Origin: 13-2-20CM-66-19 sp036273735 | GTDB lineage: Bacteria; Pseudomonadota; Gammaproteobacteria; Steroidobacterales; Steroidobacteraceae | DNA: 41,423 bases | NCBI GenBank assembly: GCA_036273735.1 | Contig: DASUHA010000030.1 | Coordinates: forward strand, 1-41,423 | Direction of reading: 5' to 3' | In this document: positions 16,970 to 24,997 of the stretch, one piece after another | How positions within the stretch are numbered: the stretch's first letter is position 1 | Layout of the letters: every line of letters begins with the position of its first letter | Made by a program: the position numbers and the translations under genes | Notes under the pieces: model-generated | The model's input: only the letters and a program-made list of their open reading frames with translations | Told to the model about the DNA's origin: nothing | The model's database searches: none

Positions 16970-18781
16970 ATGAAAATTCCGAGGGGCATCCTAGCGGGCG
17001 CAATCGTCATGACGATCGTCGGTTTCACGGCAACGACGGCATTCTCGGAAACGACCTCATTCGGGCAGCTCGGCCGCGGCGACCGCTATTCGGGAGTGCC
17101 GTGGGCCACGCGCTCCCCGGTGCTCGCCCAGCACGGCATCGTCGCGTGTGAGCAGCCCCTGGCCGCCGAGGCGGCAGTGGAGATTCTCAAGAAGGGCGGC
17201 AGCGCGGTGGATGCCGCAATTGCCGCCAACTCGATGATCGGGCTCATGCAACCGGTGCTGAACGGCATCGGCGGCGATCTATTTGCCATCGTCTACGACC
17301 CCAAGACACACAAGCTCTACGGCTATAACGCCTCCGGCTGGTCGGCGAAGGGCCGTGATCTTGCACGGATGACCGCCGAGGTCGAAGCCGCCTACAGGAA
17401 AGCCGGCATGAAGCCGGTGGCGCACATCCCACCGATCGGCACGCTGCCGATCACGGTGCCGGGTACCGTGGACGGATGGTTCGCGCTGCACGGGAAATTC
17501 GGCAAGCTCCCCATGAGCGAAGATCTCGCGCCGGCGATCGGCTTTGCCACGAATGGCTTCCCGGTGACGGAGCTCATCGCGAATTACTGGAAAGGCAACA
17601 TGGCTGCCTTCGAGCACCATCAGCAGCTGCTGCCGGCGTTCGACAACGTCCGTCATACCTATCTCATTCCCGACGCCAACGGTGGCCACACGCCGGCGCA
17701 GGGTGAGATCTTCCGCAATCCGGATCTGGCGCACACCCTGTCCATGATCGCCCAAGGGGGGCGTGATGCCTTCTACAAAGGCGCGATCGCGCACACGATC
17801 GATGCCTATTTCAAGCGGGTCGGCGGTGATCTTCGTTACGAGGACTTCGCGGACTTCCACGGCGAATGGGTCGCTCCGGTCTCGGTGAACTACCGCGGCT
17901 ATGACGTCTACGAGCTGCCGCCGAACGGACAGGGCATGGCGGCCCTGCAGATGCTGCAGATCCTGAAGCACTTCGACCTGAAGAAGATGGGCGCCGGCTC
18001 GGCCGATGCGCTGACGGTGGAGCTGGAAGCCAAGCGGCTCGCCTATGAGGATCTCGCCAAGTGGTATGCCGATCCGCGCTTCTATCACGCGCCGATCAAA
18101 GGGCTCCTCTCCGACGCCTACGCCGACCAGCGGGTGAAGCAGATCAGTCTGGAGCATGCCAACCCCAACATCGGGCCCGGCGATCCGAAATTGTTCGACG
18201 GTGACACCATCTATCTCACCACCGCCGACAAGGATGGCATGATGGTGTCGCTGATTCAGTCCAACTATCGCGGCATGGGCTCCGGGATGGTGGCCGATCA
18301 CCTGGGCTTCATGTTCCAGGATCGCGGCGAGCTCTACTCGCTCGATCCGAAAGCCGCGAATGTCTATGCGCCGCGCAAGCGACCTTTCCACACCATCATC
18401 CCGGCTTTCGTGATGAAGGACGGTCAGCCCTTCATGTCGTTCGGTCTCATGGGCGGAGACATGCAGCCGCAAGGCCATGTGCAGGTGCTCACCAACATCA
18501 TCGATTTCGGGATGAACGTGCAGGAGGCGGGTGATGCGGCGCGCTGGCGGCACTATGGCAATGCCGAGCCGACCGGCGAGCCATCCCAGGGCACCGGCAC
18601 GGTGGAAATGGAAAGCGGCTTCGACCCTGCCGTGAAACGGGAGCTTCAGAAGCGCGGCTATGACATCGTTCCGGGCACCGGCAGCTTCGGCGGCTATCAG
18701 GCGATCATGTTCGACCGCAAGCAGCACGTGTACTGGGGGGCGAGCGAGATGCGCAAGGATGGCGAAGCGGTAGGCTACTAA
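16970..18781 (+). CDS. Gamma-glutamyltransferase-like protein (YwrD-type), exported
   Basis: A 603-residue Ntn-hydrolase of the gamma-glutamyltransferase family with an export signal (residues 1-26). Large-subunit features: EQPLAAEAAVEILKKGGSAV, DAAIAANSMIGLMQPVLNGI, then GGDLFAIVYD, TLPITVPGTVDGW and YELPPNGQGMAALQML. The likely processing threonine is Thr413 in DGDTIYLTTADKDG, the variant seen in YwrD-like proteins rather than the TTHFSVVD of classical enzymes. The small subunit has LIQSNYRGMGSGM and FGLMGGDMQPQGHVQVL. It should self-cleave before Thr413 and hydrolyse or transfer gamma-glutamyl amides in the periplasm; cephalosporin-acylase-like specificity is also possible. ATG 16970 has GGAG 5 bp upstream. 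Confidence 0.94.
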   Translation: MKIPRGILAGAIVMTIVGFTATTAFSETTSFGQLGRGDRYSGVPWATRSPVLAQHGIVACEQPLAAEAAVEILKKGGSAVDAAIAANSMIGLMQPVLNGIGGDLFAIVYDPKTHKLYGYNASGWSAKGRDLARMTAEVEAAYRKAGMKPVAHIPPIGTLPITVPGTVDGWFALHGKFGKLPMSEDLAPAIGFATNGFPVTELIANYWKGNMAAFEHHQQLLPAFDNVRHTYLIPDANGGHTPAQGEIFRNPDLAHTLSMIAQGGRDAFYKGAIAHTIDAYFKRVGGDLRYEDFADFHGEWVAPVSVNYRGYDVYELPPNGQGMAALQMLQILKHFDLKKMGAGSADALTVELEAKRLAYEDLAKWYADPRFYHAPIKGLLSDAYADQRVKQISLEHANPNIGPGDPKLFDGDTIYLTTADKDGMMVSLIQSNYRGMGSGMVADHLGFMFQDRGELYSLDPKAANVYAPRKRPFHTIIPAFVMKDGQPFMSFGLMGGDMQPQGHVQVLTNIIDFGMNVQEAGDAARWRHYGNAEPTGEPSQGTGTVEMESGFDPAVKRELQKRGYDIVPGTGSFGGYQAIMFDRKQHVYWGASEMRKDGEAVGY

Positions 18782-18802
18782 CCTCGAAAATGAGGAGTCG
18801 GC

Positions 18803-19120
18803 ATGCTCGACCACATTGGTTTTGCCGTGGAAGTCACGGCGGCGCAGACCGGGGCGGGGGCGCACGCCGGGTTCGGGGCCGGGCGCAAGGCGTTTTTCTG
18901 GCTCGGCGACGGCGGCTCACCGCGGCCGAGCGTCCACATTGCATTCACCGCGCAAAGCCGCGCGCAGGTCGCGGAATTCTACCGGTTGGCCTTGCGGGCG
19001 AGTGGCAGGGATAACGGCGCGCCGGGTCTCAGGCCCCACTATCACGAGAGCTATTACGGCGCATTTGTGCTCGATTTCGACGGCTACAACGTCGAGGCGG
19101 TCTGCCACGAGGCTGAATGA
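18803..19120 (+). CDS. VOC family (glyoxalase-like) protein, apparently internally shortened
   Basis: A 105-residue protein with GAGGAG 5 bp before the ATG. It starts MLDHIGFAV, the standard first strand of this VOC subfamily, but then goes straight to EVTAAQTGAGAHAGFG. Relatives as I recall them have about 23-25 residues between these points (the S-K-x-F-Y helix and second strand). The rest is full and well conserved: KAFFWLGDGG, SVHIAFTAQSRAQVAEFYRL, GRDNGAPGLRPHYHESYYGA and FVLDFDGYNVEAVCHEAE, with metal-ligand candidates in HIGF, VHIAF and NVEAV. The shortening is in frame, so a protein is still made, but the first beta-alpha-beta-beta-beta module would be incomplete. It follows the GGT-like gene by 21 bp. 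Confidence 0.85.
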   Translation: MLDHIGFAVEVTAAQTGAGAHAGFGAGRKAFFWLGDGGSPRPSVHIAFTAQSRAQVAEFYRLALRASGRDNGAPGLRPHYHESYYGAFVLDFDGYNVEAVCHEAE

Positions 19121-19216
19121 GCCGCTGGCGAGGTGTCCCGGCCCCGGCGCCAGGTCGCTTCGCCTGTACTAGAATGAGCGCTGCGTACCATCCCGTCGTT
19201 TGCGGGGGAGATTCCC

Positions 19217-19951
19217 ATGAAGAAGTCTGTTCTGAGCGCGGCGCTGTTGGCGCTGGCATTGAGCGGTGTGGCGATGGCTGCGGCCGTTCCGAGTTACGTT
19301 ACCAAGGCGGTGGCCGACCCCACCCGCCCCAAGGCCGATACCGAGCGCGATTCAGTGCGTCTGCCGGCTGAGACGATTGCGTTCGCGGGCGTGAAGCCCG
19401 GCATGAAGGTCGCCGAGTTCTTTCCGGGAGGCGGATATTTCACCCGGCCTTTGAGCGATGTCGTCGGGCGCAAGGGCCATATTTACGCGATCGAGAATGC
19501 CAAGTGGGACGATGGCTCGAACGCCAAGACCGCGGCCGCGGTGAATGATCACAACGTCACCCTGCAGCTGGTGAAGTTCGGTGACTTCAATCTGCCGCAG
19601 AAGGTCGATGTCGTCTGGATCACGCAGAACTATCACGACCTGCACATTGCCAAATTCGGCGGCGTCGACATGGCGGCCTTCAACAAACACGTCTATGAGT
19701 CGCTGAAGCCGGGTGGCATCTATTTCGTTCTCGATCATCAGGCCAACCCGGGTACGGGCGAGGCGCAGATCGCCAAGCTGCATCGGATCGAGAAGGCGCA
19801 GGTGATCCGCGAGGTCGAGGCCGCAGGCTTCAAGCTGGTGGACGAGGGCAACGCGCTGCATCGCGCGGCGGACGATCACACGAAGTCGATTTTCGACAAG
19901 TCGATTCAGGGCCACACCGATCAATACATGCTGAAATTCGAGAAGGCCTAA
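19217..19951 (+). CDS. Exported class I methyltransferase-like protein (COG4798 type)
   Basis: A 244-residue protein with a clear signal peptide (MKKSVLSAALLALALSGVAM, cleavage near AAA). The mature part has a Rossmann methyltransferase layout: RDSVRLPAETIAFAGVKPGM, motif I as VAEFFPGGGYFTRPLSDVVG, then IYAIENAKW, VDVVWITQNYHDLH and SLKPGGIYFVLDH. This is the predicted-methyltransferase group COG4798, members of which are often exported. SAM is not known to be available in the periplasm, so the role may be something other than methylation. GGGGGAGATTCCC precedes the ATG (GGGAG 8 bp before). Followed by a strong 45-nt hairpin, it seems to be transcribed alone or with the upstream genes. Confidence 0.92.
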   Translation: MKKSVLSAALLALALSGVAMAAAVPSYVTKAVADPTRPKADTERDSVRLPAETIAFAGVKPGMKVAEFFPGGGYFTRPLSDVVGRKGHIYAIENAKWDDGSNAKTAAAVNDHNVTLQLVKFGDFNLPQKVDVVWITQNYHDLHIAKFGGVDMAAFNKHVYESLKPGGIYFVLDHQANPGTGEAQIAKLHRIEKAQVIREVEAAGFKLVDEGNALHRAADDHTKSIFDKSIQGHTDQYMLKFEKA

Positions 19952-19964
19952 GCGTCTCTCGTAA

Positions 19965-20009
19965 CCTCCTGTCGTGGACCACCGCCTTCCGGCGGTCCAT
20001 GACAGGAGG
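19965..20009 (+). terminator. Long hairpin after the exported methyltransferase gene
   Basis: CCTCCTGTCGTGG (19965-19977) pairs with CCATGACAGGAGG (19997-20009), with one G-T pair. Inside, ACCGCC (19981-19986) pairs with GGCGGT (19991-19996) around a TTCC loop; a 3-nt bulge (ACC) separates the two stems. The 19-bp structure begins 13 bp after the stop codon. No T-run follows, so termination would not be of the standard intrinsic kind; RNA stabilisation is also possible. Confidence 0.5.
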
Positions 20010-20043
20010 CTCCCCGGTCTGCGATCGCGTGAGCGAGGCATCG

Positions 20044-20922
20044 ATGCCCAATCTGCGCGTAGTGATCTGCACGGGATTGGCGCTCGTTGCCTTCGCTGGT
20101 AACTCCCTCCTGTGCCGTGCGGCGCTCGCGCATACCCGCATCGATGCGGCCAGCTTCACGACGGTGCGACTGCTCTCCGGTACCGTCGTCCTGTGCTGTC
20201 TGGTATGGCTGCGCCGGGGTGCGCATGCGGGCCGCGGCAACTGGCTGTCGGCGCTGGCTCTCTTCGCTTATGCCGCCGGGTTTTCATTTTCCTATCTGCA
20301 CCTGACTGCCGCGGCGGGGGCGCTGCTCCTCTTCGGCGCAGTGCAGACCACGATGATCGGCTTTGGGCTCTGGTCCGGCGAGCGCTTGCGGGTGCTGCAG
20401 ATCGTCGGCCTGATTCTCGCGTGCGGCGGACTCGTCGGACTGCTGTTACCCGGATTGTCGGCGCCGCCGCTGGCGGGTGCGCTCCTGATGCTCGGTGCAG
20501 GTATTGCCTGGGGCGTTTATTCCCTACGCGGCAAGGGTGGCGGAGATTCACTGAAAGTCACCGCCGGCAACTTCACACGCGCCCTGCCCATGACGCTGGC
20601 TCTCAGCCTGGCGCTGTGGCCGCGCACGTCGCTCGACCCGGCTGGTGCGGGGTACGCGTTTCTGTCCGGCGCGTTGGCCTCGGGGGTGGGCTACGCCATC
20701 TGGTACACGGCATTACCTTCCCTGACATCTACTACCGCTGCGACCGTGCAACTGAGCGTCCCCATTCTCGCGGCAGCCGGCGGCGTATTCTTTCTCGGCG
20801 AGCCGTTGACACTGCGCTTGCTGATTGCGTCGGTAGCGATCATCGGCGGCATTGCCCTCGTGGTGCTGACGGCTAGGCTGCCGGCCACTGCTCCTCTACC
20901 CGGAGCACCGGATACAGGTTGA
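20044..20922 (+). CDS. EamA/DMT family transporter
   Basis: A 292-residue protein with about ten hydrophobic helices in two EamA repeats: residues 1-130 (LALVAFAGNSLLCRAALAHT through LQIVGLILACGGLVGLLLPG) and 140-285 (LAGALLMLGAGIAWGVYSL through LIASVAIIGGIALVVLTA). The second half carries the family's typical ASGVGYAIWYTALPSLTSTT and LSVPILAAAGGVFFLGEPL. It is an inner-membrane drug/metabolite exporter of unknown substrate. The ATG at 20044 is chosen for GAGG 6 bp upstream and because helix 1 starts there. Its last 50 bp overlap the 3' end of the convergent M14 peptidase gene. Confidence 0.94.
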   Translation: MPNLRVVICTGLALVAFAGNSLLCRAALAHTRIDAASFTTVRLLSGTVVLCCLVWLRRGAHAGRGNWLSALALFAYAAGFSFSYLHLTAAAGALLLFGAVQTTMIGFGLWSGERLRVLQIVGLILACGGLVGLLLPGLSAPPLAGALLMLGAGIAWGVYSLRGKGGGDSLKVTAGNFTRALPMTLALSLALWPRTSLDPAGAGYAFLSGALASGVGYAIWYTALPSLTSTTAATVQLSVPILAAAGGVFFLGEPLTLRLLIASVAIIGGIALVVLTARLPATAPLPGAPDTG

Positions 20923-22606
20923 AGCGTGTGTCCCACGACGAGTGCCGGCGGAGGAAGAACTCCAGCCGTGCAGTCGCGCTCGCGGCAAACGCGGGCTCCT
21001 CAGCCAGGCGGCGCTTGAATTCCCGTTCCAGCTCGGGTTTCTCCGCCAGCATCTCGCGCGCAATCTGCTCGGCGACGTAGGGCTCGATATGCTCCTTCTG
21101 CTCGAAGCAAGCGTTGAAGAACCCCCACGCGGCGAGCGAGTCGGGCGCGCGGGGCTCGAGCAATGCCATCACGAGGCGCGCGCAGGGCTGCGCAATCGGG
21201 ACGAACAGGGACCCGCTGCCGATGGTATGCGTCTCGCTCATCCACTCGCCGTAGAGCTTCGCTCGCATGCAACCTTCGAACGGGGTCGGCAAGAACTCCG
21301 CCTTCTGCGCTCGAAAGGCCTCGACGCGCGCGCCATCGATGCGCGCGGCCACGGGCTGAGACCTGATGCCGTGCACCGCGAGCTTCCCGCCTATGGACTG
21401 CGCGTATCCTGCCGGCACGATGTAGCCGCCACGCGGCGCCTTCACGACCAACGCCGGCGCGACCCGGTTTCGGTACGGGACTTTCCAGATCTGCGGTCTG
21501 GTGGGGTCATACACCGTGGCCAGCTCGCCTGAGATCGGCGAAGGCTTGCGCGTGTATGCGTAGCCCCGGAATTCGATGATCTCAGCATCCTTGGCATCCG
21601 GGGCCGGTGCCGCACTGCCGGCCTTGGCGGGCTCACGCCATCCGGATGCGTAGTCGAGTGTGACCTCCGATCCGCCTAGGCGAGCTGCGGCTAGATCCGA
21701 GGCTTCTGCCAGCGCGCGCCACTTCGTGCCCTGAGAATCCATCAGCTCTGCGAGACCAACGATCGTGTTGCGAGTGACCCGTACTCGGGTCGCATAGTCT
21801 TTCCACGAATGGGTCTCGACGAGGACCGTGAAGCGATTTCTCTGTGGGAAGTAGCCCGTCGAGAATCGCGGTGAATACACCGTGAGGAGGAACCCGGAAG
21901 CGGGATCGTCCGTCACTGCGAGATCGGGATAGAAAGGCAGGGCGAGGGAGCCCTGCGCCGCAAGCTTGCCGATGAGCGCATCGCGCAGCTCGCGCCCGCT
22001 CGCGTAGAGCCGTGGATCGCCCTGGTTGATCGGCTCGGCCTGCAGAGAGACATCCGGCTCGAAATCCGCGCCATCCGTCACGTGCAGGTCCGCACACACG
22101 AGCGGGTCCCACTCGCGAATCAGGGCAAGGAGCGCGTGCATCTCCGGCGCCTCAGCCTTCATGTAATCGCGATTGAGGTTGAGGTTCTGCGCCGTGGCGC
22201 GCCAGCCGGTCTCTTCGGGCCCTCTCTGGTTGGGGCGGTTCCAGCGCGCGAACCGCTCGTGCCCGTCAACGTTGAAGGCAGGAACGAAAAGGATAGCGAT
22301 GCGCTCGAGAACACCGGCGGCAGCAGTTCCTTCCAGCATCTCGCGAAGCGCGATGAATCCGGCGTCCTTGCCGTCGCTCTCGCCCGGGTGGATACCCGCC
22401 TGGAGCATGAGGAGCGGTACCTTGCGCGGATCGGTACGGCAGGCGAGGAGGGCCAGCATCGGGCGACCCTCGGCCGACTTTCCGTATTCGAGGCGCCGCA
22501 CGGCAGTGGGCCACGTGGTCGCGAAAGCGTCGCAGAGGCGCGCCACCTCATCCGTGCGTCCGGTGCGGCGGAAGCCCGACTCCTCGGCAATGGTCCGCGG
22601 AATCAT
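20873..22606 (-). CDS. M14 family zinc carboxypeptidase
   Basis: A 577-residue protein with a zinc carboxypeptidase domain in its first half: GIHPGESDGKDAG gives the zinc ligands His73 and Glu76, NLNLNRDYMKAEAPEM has the substrate-binding Asn-Arg, and CADLHVTDG gives the third ligand His175. The catalytic Glu is probably in FTVLVETHSW. The C-terminal half (from about 330, FRGYAYTRKPSPISGELATV) is a beta-rich accessory region common in this branch. No clear signal peptide follows the ATG, unlike many relatives, so location is uncertain. The ATG overlaps the upstream gene's stop in an ATGA, so the two form an operon. The 3' end overlaps the transporter gene by 50 bp, which extends it slightly into that gene's C-terminal coding region. 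Confidence 0.93.
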   Translation of the reverse strand: MIPRTIAEESGFRRTGRTDEVARLCDAFATTWPTAVRRLEYGKSAEGRPMLALLACRTDPRKVPLLMLQAGIHPGESDGKDAGFIALREMLEGTAAAGVLERIAILFVPAFNVDGHERFARWNRPNQRGPEETGWRATAQNLNLNRDYMKAEAPEMHALLALIREWDPLVCADLHVTDGADFEPDVSLQAEPINQGDPRLYASGRELRDALIGKLAAQGSLALPFYPDLAVTDDPASGFLLTVYSPRFSTGYFPQRNRFTVLVETHSWKDYATRVRVTRNTIVGLAELMDSQGTKWRALAEASDLAAARLGGSEVTLDYASGWREPAKAGSAAPAPDAKDAEIIEFRGYAYTRKPSPISGELATVYDPTRPQIWKVPYRNRVAPALVVKAPRGGYIVPAGYAQSIGGKLAVHGIRSQPVAARIDGARVEAFRAQKAEFLPTPFEGCMRAKLYGEWMSETHTIGSGSLFVPIAQPCARLVMALLEPRAPDSLAAWGFFNACFEQKEHIEPYVAEQIAREMLAEKPELEREFKRRLAEEPAFAASATARLEFFLRRHSSWDTRFNLYPVLRVEEQWPAA

Positions 22607-23646
22607 TGGGGTCCGATCGTGTTGGTGAGGCGTCGTACGACGGTCGCTTTGACCTCCGACACCTGTATCGTGCTCGATTGGTCCGTGTTGTAGACGGAGT
22701 AGAGCAGAGCCCGATCCCAGCGGCTCAGGTCCTGTGGCGGGGTCTTCGAATGCTGGAACAGCCGCAGGATGGTCGGCACATTACCGGTATCGGCATCCAG
22801 ATGGACATCGGCAAGGGCGATCATGGAGACGTAGGCTGCAAGCTGTCGGAGTGAGATCTTGCCGAGGCGGTTCTTATCGGCGACGATGATGGCCGAGCGT
22901 ATGGACGGGAGACCCTCATGGAACATCAATGAGCTGCCGCCCGAGCAGAAGCTCACCTCGCTGGTATTGTTCATGTAATTTTCGAGGGGAGTGCCTTGCA
23001 GCGCGGCTGTCATGGAGGTGGCGTTGCCCGGATTGCCGGCGCAATTCTCACCGGTGTTGTACCAAACGCGTACCGGACGCCGGGAATGCAGGTACCTCTC
23101 GATCGCGGTCCGTCCGTTTTGGGTGTAATACATCGTCGGATTGTGTTCCAACATATCCTTCAGGAGATCGTCAGGCGCGCTGCTCGCAATGACGTACAAG
23201 TTCCCCGTACAGTCGTTGCCTGCCAGAGGAACGTGTGCAGCGGCCGCAGCCTGCAATACGCTATCCCGAACGAGGTCACTGCTGTCAGGCGGCAGGCCCT
23301 CGACCATCAGGCAGATCGGTGTGTTCCATCGCTCGATGGAGTCATGGCCTGGATCGACAATCATCGACGTGACGAACTGGTCGACCTTGCGCTTGAGCCT
23401 GCGGCCGGCCTCGGTTGCCTCGACTGTCACCGTGGGTAACCCGTCGGTCGAAGCCCCGGTCGGTGACGCAGATGCGGGTGGCGTGGAGGACTGGCTGGAT
23501 GACGCGGGTGATACTCCAATTGCACCGGCGCTGCGGGCGTGGCCCATCATCGCGGCAAGAGCGGTCATGGCCAGAAGGGGTGCCAGACGTCGCGCCGGAA
23601 CTCCGCTCTGCGGTGCGCCTCGCCGCAGGGACATTCGGGGAGCCAT
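22603..23646 (-). CDS. Exported protein of unknown function
   Basis: A 347-residue protein I do not recognise by name. It has an N-terminal export signal (LAPLLAMTALAAMMGHARSA), a Ser/Pro/Ala-rich linker (SSSQSSTPPASASPTGASTD) and a folded domain from about residue 80: RKVDQFVTSMIVDPGHDSIE, WNTPICLMVEGLPPDSSDLV, GNDCTGNLYVIASSAPDDLL, VRVWYNTGEN. Two or three cysteine pairs suggest disulfides. No catalytic motif is evident. AAGGA lies 3-4 bp before the ATG and a TATACT -10-like box is on the minus strand at 23686-23691, 40 bp upstream. It is translationally coupled (ATGA) to the M14 peptidase, so the two may act together. Confidence 0.85.
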   Translation of the reverse strand: MAPRMSLRRGAPQSGVPARRLAPLLAMTALAAMMGHARSAGAIGVSPASSSQSSTPPASASPTGASTDGLPTVTVEATEAGRRLKRKVDQFVTSMIVDPGHDSIERWNTPICLMVEGLPPDSSDLVRDSVLQAAAAAHVPLAGNDCTGNLYVIASSAPDDLLKDMLEHNPTMYYTQNGRTAIERYLHSRRPVRVWYNTGENCAGNPGNATSMTAALQGTPLENYMNNTSEVSFCSGGSSLMFHEGLPSIRSAIIVADKNRLGKISLRQLAAYVSMIALADVHLDADTGNVPTILRLFQHSKTPPQDLSRWDRALLYSVYNTDQSSTIQVSEVKATVVRRLTNTIGPQ

Positions 23647-23890
23647 TTGTTCCTTGAAGTGTGGGACTCAGAGAGCGCCAGCGACAGTATATAGGGTCGC
23701 GGCACGGGTTGGCTGGCCCCAGCCAGTGCGGGCGGGCCACACGACCCCCGCACGGGCGCCGGCCCGCCGCAAGCGAACCGTCAGCGCTAAGTTCTTGATT
23801 CCTGGGTGAGTTCGAAGCGAGCGGAAGTCCATGCTGCAACTTTAGGGAGCCTACTGTGTTCTGGAGGCGCAACACGCAGGAGAAATCATC

Positions 23891-24088
23891 ATGGGTCGCA
23901 TCCAGAAAGCCACGGCCGCCGCTCTCGCTCTCACCATCACACTCGTAGGCTCGACGCTCGCCATTGCACCGATGGCGCGCGCAGATTCACGCCAAGTCAT
24001 CACGCGTGCCCATGATTGGAGCGCGACCCACCTCCATCGCGCCGCGGGTACACTGCGATCCGTCGTCTCGTCTGCGCGAGCGGCCTGA
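23891..24088 (+). CDS. Small exported protein, 65 residues
   Basis: MGRIQKATAAALALTITLVG and the following STLAIAPMARA form a convincing signal peptide, giving a mature peptide of only about 34 basic residues (DSRQVITRAHDWSATHLHRA then AGTLRSVVSSARAA). AGGAGA lies 7 bp before the ATG. It sits 48 bp upstream of the GSGD-repeat gene on the same strand and may be cotranscribed. I know no family for it; confidence rests on the signal peptide and ribosome site. Confidence 0.55.
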   Translation: MGRIQKATAAALALTITLVGSTLAIAPMARADSRQVITRAHDWSATHLHRAAGTLRSVVSSARAA

Positions 24089-24136
24089 TCAGGGGCTACT
24101 GGTACGCGCTGTCACTCTATCTGGCGGAGATTCCCG

Positions 24137-24979
24137 ATGCGCAAAGCGATCCCGACGTTGGCTGGACTGACGTTGCTCGTGCTCGCAGGGGCAGCCAGCG
24201 CAACGGAATGCCGATACAGCGCGCCCCGTAACCTGGACCTCGATGCGGCGAGTCTCAAGTCGCTGCTGCTGAACCTCGGCTCGGCGGACGCGCACGTCAG
24301 CGGAGTGCCCGGCCTCTCCAGGGTCGAGGTCCGCGGCACGGCATGCGCATCCAATGAGGAATGGCTGAAGGATTTGCAGCTCGATACCTCCCACAGCGGG
24401 GACAGCGCTACGGTGACGGTGCGCAGGCGAGATCACGACAGCATCTTCAGTCTCTTCGGCTTCTCGCGCTACGCCTACATGAAGGTTTCCGTGAGCGTGC
24501 CACCGCAACTTGCCGTTGCAATACACAGCGGCTCCGGCGACGTCGTCGCGCAGACGCTGGCATCGCTCGATTTCCATTCCGGCTCTGGAGATCTTCAGGC
24601 CGACGGAATCACCGGTGCGCTGACGCTACGGTCGGGCTCCGGGGATGTCGAAGCGCGGCATGTTGGGAGCGTCGAGCTGAGTGGCACCGGGTCCGGCGAT
24701 GTAACCGTCGCCGGGATAGGCGGTGACGTGCACGCGAACCATGCCGGATCCGGCAACCTGCAATTCAGCCAGGTTCAGGGCGGCGTGTGGGTAGGGTCCG
24801 TGGGCTCAGGGGATATGAAACTCGAGAACATCGGCGGCGATGTCCAGCTGGGCAGCATCGGATCAGGTGACGTCGTAGTCGATGACGTCGGTGGCAATCT
24901 CGAGGTCGGTTCCGCCGGCAGCGGCGATGTGACCTATCACAGCGTCAAGGGGACCGTCCACGTACCGAAGGACGACTGA
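24137..24979 (+). CDS. Exported GSGD-repeat beta-solenoid protein (DUF4097/DUF2807-like)
   Basis: A 280-residue protein with a signal peptide (MRKAIPTLAGLTLLVLAGAA, cleavage near SAT). After a beta-rich region (VRRRDHDSIFSLFGFSRYAY, MKVSVSVPPQLAVAI), residues about 133-270 hold eight turns built on Gly-Ser-Gly-Asp: HSGSGDV, HSGSGDL, RSGSGDV, GTGSGDV, HAGSGNL, VGSGDM, IGSGDV, AGSGDV. They are spaced 17, 18, 18, 19, 19, 19 and 19 residues apart. This is the pattern of DUF4097/DUF2807 (head GIN) proteins, which fold as a single-stranded beta-helix in the cell envelope. Function is unknown. GGAG lies 8 bp before the ATG. It is convergent with the riboswitch-linked gene, 18 bp away. Confidence 0.93.
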   Translation: MRKAIPTLAGLTLLVLAGAASATECRYSAPRNLDLDAASLKSLLLNLGSADAHVSGVPGLSRVEVRGTACASNEEWLKDLQLDTSHSGDSATVTVRRRDHDSIFSLFGFSRYAYMKVSVSVPPQLAVAIHSGSGDVVAQTLASLDFHSGSGDLQADGITGALTLRSGSGDVEARHVGSVELSGTGSGDVTVAGIGGDVHANHAGSGNLQFSQVQGGVWVGSVGSGDMKLENIGGDVQLGSIGSGDVVVDDVGGNLEVGSAGSGDVTYHSVKGTVHVPKDD

Positions 24980-24997
24980 GGAGTGACGCGATCTTTC

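Noticed and set aside
17279..18865. 528-residue minus-strand open frame
   Set aside because: It lies antisense to the gamma-glutamyltransferase-like gene, has low-complexity Arg/His/Val composition and no domain; the plus-strand gene is certain.
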